A stretch of 64,000 bases of DNA from UBA11891 sp049890035 (GTDB lineage: Bacteria; Bacteroidota; Bacteroidia; Flavobacteriales; Flavobacteriaceae): contig JBMHCG010000039.1 of assembly GCA_049890035.1 (NCBI GenBank), forward strand, positions 248,001 to 312,000, read 5' to 3'. Every line of letters begins with the position of its first letter. Position 1 is the stretch's first letter. Below, piece by piece: positions 1 through 9,364 of the stretch. A model generated the notes under the pieces. The model was not told the DNA's origin, did no database searches, and was given only the letters and a program-made list of their open reading frames with translations. The position numbers and the translations under genes are program-made.

Positions 1-540
1 AACTTCTGTGACGAAGTAGGTGGTTGTTATACCCGTGTAGTTGATTTCTTTTAATTTGAAATAATAGTCCAGGGCCCGATCGTAGTCTTTCCCATTCACA
101 GAATTGGAAGCTGCAAAATACAAGTAATCTTTACCATTTTCAGGATCGATGGTATACGCCATGTATAATTTTTCAGCAGAAGCAACAAAGTTTTGCCCTT
201 CATTATCTTCAATGGCAGAGGTAATTATTTCAGATTGCAATTGTTGCATTTGTTGGGCCACATCAGCTTTCAGGCGGCTGTTTTTTTTGAGTGCAGTAAA
301 CGTTTCTAAAGCAGCGGCAAAGTTTTTATTCTGCTGAGCAATTTTTCCATTCAAAAATTGATAGGAAGCCATTGTTTTTTCATCTGCAGTGTCAAAAAGT
401 GACTGGTTCGATGCCAATACTTCCTTAGCACCATCAATATCGCCGGATGAAAACAACTTTTCAGCTTTTTTCAATTCTTTCTTTTGGGCCATACCAAATG
501 TGGCAACCATACCCAAAAGCAAAACAGTGGTTTTTTTCAT
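1..540 (-). CDS. TPR-like exported protein, C-terminus beyond window
   Basis: The reading frame is open from an ATG at 538-540 to the window edge (180 codons), so only the N-terminal part is visible. It starts with a signal peptide (MKKTTVLLLGMVATFGMAQ) and continues with helical, alanine-rich segments of the TPR type, such as AKEVLASNQ and NFAAALETFTALKK. It is probably a periplasmic or outer-membrane-associated scaffold protein. It lies 33 bases downstream of gyrA on the same strand and may be cotranscribed with it. A TPR protein after gyrA is, from memory, common in Flavobacteriaceae. No specific function can be given. Confidence 0.8.
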   Translation of the reverse strand, partial: MKKTTVLLLGMVATFGMAQKKELKKAEKLFSSGDIDGAKEVLASNQSLFDTADEKTMASYQFLNGKIAQQNKNFAAALETFTALKKNSRLKADVAQQMQQLQSEIITSAIEDNEGQNFVASAEKLYMAYTIDPENGKDYLYFAASNSVNGKDYDRALDYYFKLKEINYTGITTTYFVTEV

Positions 541-573
541 TAGTGTTTGAATTTATTTAATTGTTGTGTTGTA

Positions 574-3069
574 TTACTCAATAACAGTGCCATCATTAAC
601 TTCCATGTCATTGACATCATCTAAATTGTCATCGTCGGGCATGACTTTTGCCACAGCAGCGATGGAGTCCGAGTCTTTTAGATTGATCAACCGAACCCCT
701 TGGGTGGCCCGACCCATGACACGAAGATCAGATACGGACATACGAATGGCAATACCCGATTTGTTGATGATCATCAGGTCGTCCTCATCAGAGACATTTT
801 TGATGGCAACCAATTGGCCTGTTTTATCTGTTATGGAAATGGTCTTAACACCTTTACCACCTCGATTGGTAATGCGATAATCGTCTAAACGGGAACGTTT
901 TCCATAACCATTTTCAGAGACAACGAGTATGTTGCTATCCATATCATTTACAGTTACCATCCCAACCAATTCATCTTTGCTGTTGGCCAAACTAATTCCA
1001 CGAACACCCGAAGCACCGCGACCCATTGGTCGTGTTTTACTTTCCTCAAACCGAATCGCTTTCCCAGACTTAACGGCCAATAATACTTGACTGTTACCAT
1101 TGGTTAATTTAGCTTCCAATAATTCATCACCTTCTTTGATCGTAATGGCATTGATTCCATTGGCTCGGGGGCGTGAGTATTGCTCTAAGGAAGTTTTTTT
1201 GACTTGGCCCTTTTTCGTGGCCATGATTACGTAATGATTGTTTATATAATTTTCATCCTTCAGATCCTGTGTACAAATAAAAGCTTTTACCTTGTCATCC
1301 TGTTCAATATTGATAAGGTTTTGGATGGCACGTCCTTTCGCCGTTCGTGAGCCCTCTGGAATTTCATATACACGCATCCAAAAACACTTCCCTTTTTGTG
1401 TAAAAAACAACATGTATTGATGGTTGGTCCCTACGAAAATGTGTTCCAGGAAATCTTCGTTTCGAGTGGTGGAGGCTTTTTGTCCAACCCCACCCCTGTT
1501 TTGCGTTTTGTATTCTGAAAGTGGGGTACGCTTGATATAGCCGGCATGCGATATGGTAATTACAACCTTTTCATCTGGGATCATATCTTCTACCCTAAAG
1601 TTGCCTCCTGCGTATTCAATGTTTGTTCGTCGCGGATCCCCGTACTTTTCTTTTACTTCAATTAATTCGTCTTTAATGATCGTCATTCTACGATCCTTCT
1701 TCTCAAGAATGTCTTTTAAATCAGCAATAGTTTTAACCAATTCATCAAACTCTGCTCGGAGTTTGTCTTGCTCCAATCCTGTTAACTGACGGAGACGCAT
1801 TTCGACAATGGCCTTGGCTTGAATCTCTGTTAGGCTGAATGTTGCAATCAACTTTTGCCTGGCTTCATCTGCATTGCTGGAAGATCGAATAAGTTGAATA
1901 ACTTCATCGATGTTATCCGAAGCGATGATCAGACCCTCTAATATATGTGCTCGCTCTTCCGCCTTTTTCAATTCGTATTGGGTTCGTCGGACAACTACTT
2001 CATGGCGATGCTCCACAAAATGATGAATCATGTCCTTCAAGTTGAGTAACTCTGGACGACCATTCACCAATGCAATGTTATTGACAGAAAACGAAGATTG
2101 TAATGCCGTGTATTTGTAAAGCTTGTTAAGTACTATGTTTGGGATCGCGTCACGCTTGAGGATATAAACTACGCGCATGCCCTTTCGATCCGATTCATCA
2201 CGAATGTTACTGACGCCTTCTATCTTTTTGTCATTGATCAACTCGGCCGTTTTTCGGATCATTTCAGCCTTATTGACTTGATAGGGAATTTCAGTCACGA
2301 CAATACATTCCCGACCAGCAACCTCTTCGATATTGGCTTTGGCTCGAAGTACTACACGGCCTCTTCCAGTTAGGAAGGCCTCCCGAACACCATCGTATCC
2401 ATAGATGGTACCACCTGTTGGAAAATCAGGAGCTTTGATGGTTTGCATCAAAGTTTCTATCGTGATTTCAGGTTGATCGATAAATTGCACAATACCATCA
2501 ACGACTTCGGTAAGGTTGTGTGGAGGCATATTAGTGGCCATCCCTACAGCTATACCGGATGCGCCATTGACCAATAAATTGGGGATACGTGTGGGTAGTA
2601 CAGTGGGTTCTTTTAGTGTATCATCAAAGTTTAATTGGTGGTCTACGGTATCTTTTTCGATATCGGCCATCATATCCTCTGATATTTTTTGCATTCTGGC
2701 TTCGGTGTATCGCATGGCAGCGGGACTGTCACCATCCACAGAACCATAGTTTCCTTGACCGTCAACTAATAAATATCGTAAGGACCATTCTTGTGCCATC
2801 CGTACCATAGTGTCATATACGGAACTATCACCATGTGGATGGTATTTTCCTAGAACTTCTCCTACAATACGTGCAGACTTTTTATATGCCGAGTTGGCTC
2901 GGATACCCAATTCGTGCATGCCAAAAAGTACTCTTCTGTGTACCGGTTTGAAACCGTCTCGAACATCTGGCAGGGCACGTGACACGATGACAGACATTGA
3001 ATAATCAATGTATGCGGATTTCATCTCGTCTTCTATGTTGATAGGTATTAGTTTTTCCCCTTCATTCAT
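574..3069 (-). CDS. gyrA: DNA gyrase subunit A
   Basis: GyrA is the DNA breakage-reunion subunit of gyrase, which introduces negative supercoils with GyrB. The 831-residue protein has the standard N-terminal domain, with catalytic Tyr121 in AAMRYTEARM, and a C-terminal beta-pinwheel. A GyrA box of the form NRGGKG in the last quarter separates it from ParC. The tail is acidic (DDDNLDDVNDMEVNDG), as in many GyrA proteins. In the quinolone-resistance region the residues equivalent to E. coli Ser83 and Asp87 are Ser82 and Asp86, the sensitive form. The start is the ATG at 3067-3069. The gene is divergent from clpC across 218 AT-rich bases, in which I could not identify a clear promoter. Confidence 0.98.
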   Translation of the reverse strand: MNEGEKLIPINIEDEMKSAYIDYSMSVIVSRALPDVRDGFKPVHRRVLFGMHELGIRANSAYKKSARIVGEVLGKYHPHGDSSVYDTMVRMAQEWSLRYLLVDGQGNYGSVDGDSPAAMRYTEARMQKISEDMMADIEKDTVDHQLNFDDTLKEPTVLPTRIPNLLVNGASGIAVGMATNMPPHNLTEVVDGIVQFIDQPEITIETLMQTIKAPDFPTGGTIYGYDGVREAFLTGRGRVVLRAKANIEEVAGRECIVVTEIPYQVNKAEMIRKTAELINDKKIEGVSNIRDESDRKGMRVVYILKRDAIPNIVLNKLYKYTALQSSFSVNNIALVNGRPELLNLKDMIHHFVEHRHEVVVRRTQYELKKAEERAHILEGLIIASDNIDEVIQLIRSSSNADEARQKLIATFSLTEIQAKAIVEMRLRQLTGLEQDKLRAEFDELVKTIADLKDILEKKDRRMTIIKDELIEVKEKYGDPRRTNIEYAGGNFRVEDMIPDEKVVITISHAGYIKRTPLSEYKTQNRGGVGQKASTTRNEDFLEHIFVGTNHQYMLFFTQKGKCFWMRVYEIPEGSRTAKGRAIQNLINIEQDDKVKAFICTQDLKDENYINNHYVIMATKKGQVKKTSLEQYSRPRANGINAITIKEGDELLEAKLTNGNSQVLLAVKSGKAIRFEESKTRPMGRGASGVRGISLANSKDELVGMVTVNDMDSNILVVSENGYGKRSRLDDYRITNRGGKGVKTISITDKTGQLVAIKNVSDEDDLMIINKSGIAIRMSVSDLRVMGRATQGVRLINLKDSDSIAAVAKVMPDDDNLDDVNDMEVNDGTVIE

Positions 3070-3287
3070 ACATTTGAAAAATTAATGAATTAGGCTAAAA
3101 TAGCACTATTAGCAGCTCTGGTGATCGTTTGATCCTTTTTTTTTAAGGAGATTTATCAACATTTTAGATTCTCAAACTTTGATAATTTTTCCTCAATTAT
3201 ACTTTGAAGTTGTATTTTTTTTTCGTCAATTAGCTATGTGCTGAAAGCTGGAATGCTTTTTGCATATTTTGCACTAAATTGATAAGT

Positions 3288-5837
3288 ATGGATGATAATT
3301 TTTCACCAAGAGTTAAAGATGTAATTACCTACAGCAAAGAAGAAGCCCTTCGTCTGGGGCATAACTTCATTGGCACGGAACATCTTATGCTTGGTATTTT
3401 GCGAGATGGAGGCGGTAAAGCCATATCAATTTTAAATTCAATTGATGTTGATCTAGATGATCTACGAAGAAAGGTTGAAATTCTTAACCCAGCTGTACTT
3501 GAGAATGGGAGCGAATTACAATATAAAAAAAACCTGCATTTGACACGGCAAGCCGAACGTGCCCTGAAGACCACCTTTTTGGAAGCCAAATTATTCCAAA
3601 ACGAATTGATCAACACAGCGCATTTGCTTTTGTGCATTTTAAGAAACGAAAATGACCCAACCACCAAACTTTTAACAAACCTGAATGTAGATTACGACAC
3701 CGTAAAGGAACAATTCAAAGTTTTGTTATCATCTGACTCCGAATACCTAGACCTCCCTACTGATTCTTCTTTTCCTGATGAAAAGGATGATGAAGATAGT
3801 GGTTCATCCAAAGAAAACCCATTCGTTCCTACTTCCGAGAGTAGAAATCCAAAAAATACAAAAACCCCCGTTCTGGACAACTTTGGACGGGATGTTACGG
3901 CCCTGGCAGAGCAAGACAAATTGGATCCCGTTGTCGGCCGCGAAAAAGAAATTGAACGGGTCTCACAAATCCTGAGCCGTAGAAAGAAAAACAACCCACT
4001 CTTAATTGGTGAGCCCGGAGTTGGTAAATCTGCGATAGCTGAGGGTTTGGCCTTGCGCATTGTTCAGAAAAAGGTATCCCGTGTCTTATATAACAAACGC
4101 GTTATCACGCTTGACCTTGCCAGTTTGGTGGCGGGAACAAAATACCGCGGGCAATTCGAAGAAAGAATGAAAGCGGTGATGAACGAATTGGAAAAAAACG
4201 ACAATATCATCCTTTTTATCGATGAAATACATACCATTGTAGGTGCAGGCGGAGCAACGGGTAGTTTGGATGCTTCCAATATGTTTAAGCCCGCATTAGC
4301 CCGGGGTGAAATCCAATGCATCGGAGCGACAACCCTAGACGAATACCGTAAAAATATTGAGAACGAGGGCGCATTGGAACGACGTTTCCAAAAAGTACTG
4401 GTGGAACAAACGACGGCTGAAGAAACCCTGGAAATACTAAAAAATATTAAAGAACGGTACGAAAACCATCACAATGTTTCGTATACTGACGAAGCTCTAA
4501 AAGCCTGTGTTGACCTTACCGACCGTTACATGTCAGATCGTTTCTTGCCAGACAAAGCCATTGACGCACTGGACGAGGCCGGATCACGTGTTCATATTAA
4601 AAACATGAACGTTCCCAAGGAAGTGATCCAATTAGAAGAAGACCTTGAAAAAGTAAGGGACTTAAAAAACTCGGTTGTCAAAAAACAAAAATACGAGGAA
4701 GCAGCCAAACTGCGTGATGATGAAAAACGAGTAGAACGTCAATTGATTGAAGCCCAGGAACGCTGGCAGGAGGACTCCAAGAGAAATCGTGTCAAAGTGG
4801 ATGACACTCATATTGCAGATGTGGTCTCGATGATGACCAATATTCCCGTTACCAAAATTGTCAAGTCAGAAAAAAATAAGCTGGCCAGCCTTACAAAAAT
4901 AATCGGTTCTAAAGTCATTGGACAAACCGAGGCCGTTGAAAAGGTTGTCAAAGCCATTCAACGCAACCGTGCAGGACTGAAAAATCCGGAACGCCCTATT
5001 GGTTCCTTTATCTTTTTAGGACAGACTGGTGTGGGTAAGACGCAATTAGCAAAAATTTTAGCTTCTGAAATTTTTGATTCAGAAGAAAATCTCATCCGTA
5101 TTGACATGAGTGAATATATGGAGAAATTTGCCATTTCCCGTCTGATCGGAGCACCTCCGGGCTATGTGGGTTATGAAGAAGGCGGGCAATTGAGTGAAAA
5201 AGTCAGAAGACGTCCCTATTCAGTGATTTTACTAGATGAAGTTGAAAAGGCACATCCTGACGTTTTTAACATGTTATTACAAGTCCTAGATGACGGTTAT
5301 CTTACTGACAGTTTGGGAAGAAAAGTAAACTTCCAGAATACCATTATTATAATGACATCCAATATTGGTGCACGTCAATTGAAAGATTTTGGTACAGGAG
5401 TTGGTTTCGAAACGGCTGCCCAAAAATCGCAATCTGAGGATATTGAAAAAGGTATTATTGATCGTGAGTTGAAAAAAACATTTTCACCCGAATTCCTCAA
5501 TCGCATCGATGACATCGTCATTTTTAATTCCCTAGACAAAAAAGCCATCCGTTCCATTGTCGATCTGGAACTGGCAGGTTTGGAAAAACGGATCATAAAA
5601 TTGGGTTACGATATAGAAATTTCTAATGCGGCCAAAGACTTTTTGGCCGACAAAGGATTTGACCAAAAATATGGTGCCCGTCCTTTGAACAGAGCCATTC
5701 AGAAATATGTCGAAGATTTGATTGCTGAAAGTGTTGTCACCAATTCCATAAAAGAGGGTGATGCATTGCTAATAGACGCTGTTGATTCCAAAAATGACAA
5801 ACTCGACTTACAGGTCAAAGAAGTACCAACAGTGTAG
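3288..5837 (+). CDS. clpC: ATP-dependent Clp protease ATP-binding subunit ClpC
   Basis: ClpC is an AAA+ unfoldase that feeds proteins to ClpP. The protein is 849 residues from the ATG at 3288. Its parts in order are: the double Clp_N substrate/adaptor domain (about 1-150); a first AAA+ module with Walker A GEPGVGKSA near 241; a UVR-type helical insert (KKQKYEEAAKLRDDEKR) near 465; a second AAA+ module with GQTGVGKTQ near 578; and the C-terminal small domain. The GVGF segment near 703 fits the ClpP-docking loop of ClpC proteins. A TTG at 3279 is in frame, but the conserved N-terminus MDDNFSPRVKD begins at the ATG. A strong terminator follows. Confidence 0.97.
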   Translation: MDDNFSPRVKDVITYSKEEALRLGHNFIGTEHLMLGILRDGGGKAISILNSIDVDLDDLRRKVEILNPAVLENGSELQYKKNLHLTRQAERALKTTFLEAKLFQNELINTAHLLLCILRNENDPTTKLLTNLNVDYDTVKEQFKVLLSSDSEYLDLPTDSSFPDEKDDEDSGSSKENPFVPTSESRNPKNTKTPVLDNFGRDVTALAEQDKLDPVVGREKEIERVSQILSRRKKNNPLLIGEPGVGKSAIAEGLALRIVQKKVSRVLYNKRVITLDLASLVAGTKYRGQFEERMKAVMNELEKNDNIILFIDEIHTIVGAGGATGSLDASNMFKPALARGEIQCIGATTLDEYRKNIENEGALERRFQKVLVEQTTAEETLEILKNIKERYENHHNVSYTDEALKACVDLTDRYMSDRFLPDKAIDALDEAGSRVHIKNMNVPKEVIQLEEDLEKVRDLKNSVVKKQKYEEAAKLRDDEKRVERQLIEAQERWQEDSKRNRVKVDDTHIADVVSMMTNIPVTKIVKSEKNKLASLTKIIGSKVIGQTEAVEKVVKAIQRNRAGLKNPERPIGSFIFLGQTGVGKTQLAKILASEIFDSEENLIRIDMSEYMEKFAISRLIGAPPGYVGYEEGGQLSEKVRRRPYSVILLDEVEKAHPDVFNMLLQVLDDGYLTDSLGRKVNFQNTIIIMTSNIGARQLKDFGTGVGFETAAQKSQSEDIEKGIIDRELKKTFSPEFLNRIDDIVIFNSLDKKAIRSIVDLELAGLEKRIIKLGYDIEISNAAKDFLADKGFDQKYGARPLNRAIQKYVEDLIAESVVTNSIKEGDALLIDAVDSKNDKLDLQVKEVPTV

Positions 5838-5854
5838 ATTGTCAAGAAATTTTT

Positions 5855-5890
5855 AGCGGAGTTGTTTCTTAAAACAACTCCGCTTTTTTG
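5855..5890 (+). terminator. Rho-independent terminator after clpC
   Basis: A perfect 13-base-pair stem (5855-5867 with 5872-5884) closes a 4-base CTTA loop and is followed by a T run. It starts 17 bases after the clpC stop codon. It separates clpC from the threonine operon. Confidence 0.93.
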
Positions 5891-5899
5891 TATAATTCC

Positions 5900-5931
5900 T
5901 TTCCATCCTCGCCCTATTTATGATATTTTTG
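5900..5931 (+). promoter_or_regulatory. Bacteroidota-type promoter for thrABC
   Basis: TTTC at 5900-5903 (one mismatch to the -33 TTTG), a 20-base spacer, then a perfect TAnnTTTG -7 element (TATTTTTG) at 5924-5931. Transcription would start near 5936, giving a leader of about 40 bases before the thrA ATG at 5977. I see no leader peptide or attenuator hairpin in it. Confidence 0.7.
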
Positions 5932-5976
5932 TGACGGAAATTTCAAGCCCTTTTCGGGATTGTGACTGATTACTGT

Positions 5977-8424
5977 ATGAAAATTTTAAAATTTGGCGGA
6001 ACTTCCGTTGCCAATTCGAATAGTTTAAAGAACGTCATCTCGATAGTAAAATCACAAACGACATCCCATGTTGTGGTTGTATCTGCCTTGGGAGGTGTCA
6101 CCAATCTATTAATTGAACTTTTGGAACGCGCAGGTGATAAAAATGAAAATTATTTAGAAGAGTTTGATCACCTTCGCGAACGGCATTTGGAACCCATTAA
6201 CGCACTGCTCCCTCCAAACAAACAAAAACAAATATCGGAGTTTGTAGATGGTAAGCTAGCTGAGCTAAAGAATCTATACAAAGCGGTTTACCAATTGGGT
6301 GAAATCACATCTTCCACGATTTCTAAAGTATCTGCCTATGGTGAAATACTTTCTTCGGAAATCATCTCGATCCTTTTCCGTAACGAAGGGATTCCTGTTC
6401 AAATTCACCCAGCACAGGAATTAGTTGCTACCAATCAAAAAAACGGGAAACTCTTTGTTGACTTTGACAAAACAAAAAAACAAATAACCGACCGACTCAA
6501 TAGTCAGAAAAGTACCTGCCATCTGGTTGCAGGATATATTGCAGCTGATGAAATGGGTAACTTGACCACTTTAGGAAGAGGGGGTTCAGATTTCTCAGCA
6601 GCCATTTTTGCTTATGCCCTAGATGCAACAGCACTAGAAATATGGACCGATGTAAGTGGTATGTATACCGCGCACCCAAAAATGGTGTCGCAAGCGATTC
6701 CCATTCCCGAGTTGTCCTATTACGAAGCGATGGAATTGTCTCATTTTGGTGCCAAGGTAATTTACCCCCCTACTTTGCAACCTCTGGTTGAAAAAAATAT
6801 TCCTACCTATATCAAAAACACTTTTGAGGCAACTGCACCCGGCACCTTAATTCACAATAAAACAACCATTGATAACGGACAAATTGTCAAAGGTATAAGC
6901 CATATAAACGATGTGGCACTCGTCAGTCTGGAAGGCAGTGGAATGGTTGGTATTCCTGGTTTTTCAAAACGCCTCTTTGAAACCCTTTCCGCTGAAAGTA
7001 TCAATATTATCATGATTACGCAGGCCTCTTCTGAACACTCGATTTGTTTAGGAGTTCGGGCTACGGACGCCACAGCAGCAAAAAATGCTATCGATGAACA
7101 TTTCGCATTTGAGATTGCACTTAATAAAGTTTATCCCGCACGTATCGAATCCAATTTGGTCAATATTGCTGTGGTTGGTGATAAAATGAAAGAACATCAG
7201 GGAATTAGCGGTAAACTATTTAGCAGTTTGGGTGCTAACAATATCAATATTAGAGCCATTGCACAGGGTGCTTCAGAACGTAATATATCCATTATTATTG
7301 ATCAAAAAAATGTACAAAAAGCCCTGAATACGTTGCATGAAAGTTTCTTCGAAGCCCAAACAAAGCAGCTTAATTTATTCATCACTGGTGTGGGTAATGT
7401 TGGAGGAAAACTATTAGAACAAATAAACCAACAAACAGCGTACTTAGAAAAAAATCTACGGTTGAAGATACGCGTAATGGGACTTTCCAATTCCCGAAAA
7501 ATGATTTTAAGTTCACAACCAGTTAATCTAAGCCAATGGAAAGCAACATTAGAAAATAGCTCGCTTGTTGCTGACCGAGATGCTTTTTTTGAACATGCCA
7601 AATCGTTGAATCTACGCAATTCGATCTTTGTAGACAACACGGCCAGTGAGACTATAGCTAAAGAATACGTGCAGTATTTAAAAAATAGTATTGGAGTGGT
7701 AACGTGCAATAAAATTGCTTGTGCAGATCATTTAGAAAATTACCTCAATCTCAAGAAAACAGCACGAAAATTTGGTAGCCCATTCCTATTTGAAACCAAT
7801 GTAGGTGCTGGGTTACCAATAATCGATACCCTTAATAATTTAATTGCATCGGGAGATCAGGTTACCAAAATACAAGCTGTGCTCTCGGGTAGCTTAAATT
7901 ATGTATTCAATAATTATCAAGAGGGCGTTCCTTTTGTAGAAGTTGTAAAGAGTGCTGTGAATGAAGGGTATACTGAACCCGATCCCAAAATTGATTTGAG
8001 TGGTGTGGACGTTGCGCGAAAGATTTTGATTTTAGCGCGTGAAAGCGGATTGGAAATTGAATTGGATGACATACAAAACCATTCTTTCCTTCCGCAGGCC
8101 TGTTTGGACACACAGAATAACACAGCCTTTTTTGAGTCATTAATAACCCATCAGAGTCATTTTGAGCAACTATTGAAAGAAGCCAAAGCGGCTGACTCCA
8201 AACTTAAATACGTGGCACAATTAGAAAATGGTAACGCTTCTGTTGGTTTACAACTCATCCCCAAAGAACATGACTTCTACAATTTGGAAGGGAGTGATAA
8301 CATCATCTTATTTTACACCAATCGTTATGCACAGCAACCTTTGATTGTAAAGGGAGCCGGTGCGGGTGCAGCCGTTACAGCCTCTGGTATTTTTGCCGAT
8401 ATCATCCGAATTGGAAAACAATAA
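5977..8424 (+). CDS. thrA: Bifunctional aspartokinase / homoserine dehydrogenase
   Basis: This fused enzyme catalyses the first and third steps from aspartate to threonine and methionine: phosphorylation of aspartate, and NADPH-dependent reduction of aspartate semialdehyde to homoserine. The 815-residue protein begins with the aspartokinase signature KFGGTSVA and has LGRGGSDFSA further on. Tandem ACT regulatory domains follow at about 310-460. The homoserine dehydrogenase starts near 468 with the nucleotide-binding GVGNVGG. I chose the ATG at 5977, because KILKFGGTSVA is the family N-terminus, over a GTG at 5962. It is the first gene of thrA-thrB-thrC, 4 bases before thrB. The ACT domains suggest end-product feedback. 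Confidence 0.97.
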   Translation: MKILKFGGTSVANSNSLKNVISIVKSQTTSHVVVVSALGGVTNLLIELLERAGDKNENYLEEFDHLRERHLEPINALLPPNKQKQISEFVDGKLAELKNLYKAVYQLGEITSSTISKVSAYGEILSSEIISILFRNEGIPVQIHPAQELVATNQKNGKLFVDFDKTKKQITDRLNSQKSTCHLVAGYIAADEMGNLTTLGRGGSDFSAAIFAYALDATALEIWTDVSGMYTAHPKMVSQAIPIPELSYYEAMELSHFGAKVIYPPTLQPLVEKNIPTYIKNTFEATAPGTLIHNKTTIDNGQIVKGISHINDVALVSLEGSGMVGIPGFSKRLFETLSAESINIIMITQASSEHSICLGVRATDATAAKNAIDEHFAFEIALNKVYPARIESNLVNIAVVGDKMKEHQGISGKLFSSLGANNINIRAIAQGASERNISIIIDQKNVQKALNTLHESFFEAQTKQLNLFITGVGNVGGKLLEQINQQTAYLEKNLRLKIRVMGLSNSRKMILSSQPVNLSQWKATLENSSLVADRDAFFEHAKSLNLRNSIFVDNTASETIAKEYVQYLKNSIGVVTCNKIACADHLENYLNLKKTARKFGSPFLFETNVGAGLPIIDTLNNLIASGDQVTKIQAVLSGSLNYVFNNYQEGVPFVEVVKSAVNEGYTEPDPKIDLSGVDVARKILILARESGLEIELDDIQNHSFLPQACLDTQNNTAFFESLITHQSHFEQLLKEAKAADSKLKYVAQLENGNASVGLQLIPKEHDFYNLEGSDNIILFYTNRYAQQPLIVKGAGAGAAVTASGIFADIIRIGKQ

Positions 8425-8428
8425 GGTC

Positions 8429-9364
8429 ATGGATTCAATCAACGTATTTGCTCCTGCTAGCGTGGCCAATCTCTCCTGTGGATTTGACATATTGGGGCTC
8501 TGCTTGGAGGGAATGGGCGATCACTTTCATGTCAAAAAAACAGCCCAAAAAGGGATTCGATTCGCCGCTATTATCGGTCAACAACTCCCCCGCGATCCAC
8601 TTAAAAATGTGGCTGGTATTGCTGCACTGGCTTTTCTCAAGGAACATCCAGCCGACTGTGGTTTTGAGATCACTTTACAAAAAGGAATCAAACCCGGTAG
8701 CGGAATTGGAAGCAGTTCGGCTAGTGCTGTGGGAATTGTCCACGCATTGAACGAATTAACCGAATTGCACCTGCCAAAAGAAAAGCTACTTCCCTTTGCT
8801 ATGGCAGGTGAATCCTTTGCAAGTAGTGCAGCTCATGCGGATAATATCGCCCCAGCCCTATTGGGAGGAATCACTCTAGTTCGTTCTGTAAATCCCATGG
8901 ATATTGTTCAAATTCCAACCCCTAAAATGCTCTATGTGGCGGTAATCCATCCACAAATTGAAGTCAAAACAGCTGACGCTAGGGCTGTCTTATCTTCCAC
9001 TGTTGATTTTAAAAAGAGTACCCAACAATCTGCCAACCTTGGAGCTTTGATTAGTGGTTTGTTTTTAGAAGATTACGAATTAATAGGACGCAGCCTTGAA
9101 GATGTATTGGTCGAACCGAAACGGGCACAATTGATTCCACACTTTCATTCCCTCAAAAAAGCAGCTCTGAATGCAGGTGCATTGGGTGCCGGTATTTCCG
9201 GTGCAGGACCTTCCTTGTTTGCACTTACAAATGGGAAAGAGACAGCCCATAAAGTCTCACAAGCCATGGCAAGAATATTGCAAGATACAGAGATACCATA
9301 CCAAACTTGGGTTTCTTCCATCAACCAAAAAGGAACGACCACAACCGATTCTTATGAAATATAA
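8429..9364 (+). CDS. thrB: Homoserine kinase
   Basis: ThrB phosphorylates homoserine to O-phosphohomoserine using ATP. The 311-residue protein is a GHMP-family kinase. Its ATP-binding loop KPGSGIGSSSASAVG lies near residues 88-102, and a glycine-rich motif GAGISGAGPS is near the C-terminus. The ATG at 8429 gives the standard N-terminus with APASVANLSCGFD. The gene follows thrA by 4 bases, and its end overlaps thrC by 11 bases, so translation of the three genes is probably coupled. Confidence 0.96.
   Translation: MDSINVFAPASVANLSCGFDILGLCLEGMGDHFHVKKTAQKGIRFAAIIGQQLPRDPLKNVAGIAALAFLKEHPADCGFEITLQKGIKPGSGIGSSSASAVGIVHALNELTELHLPKEKLLPFAMAGESFASSAAHADNIAPALLGGITLVRSVNPMDIVQIPTPKMLYVAVIHPQIEVKTADARAVLSSTVDFKKSTQQSANLGALISGLFLEDYELIGRSLEDVLVEPKRAQLIPHFHSLKKAALNAGALGAGISGAGPSLFALTNGKETAHKVSQAMARILQDTEIPYQTWVSSINQKGTTTTDSYEI

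Noticed and set aside
3153..3161. TTATCAACA in the gyrA-clpC gap as a DnaA box
   Set aside because: A single box with one mismatch and no cluster nearby does not support an origin or regulation.
3279..3287. TTG start for clpC three codons upstream
   Set aside because: The conserved protein begins at the ATG at 3288.
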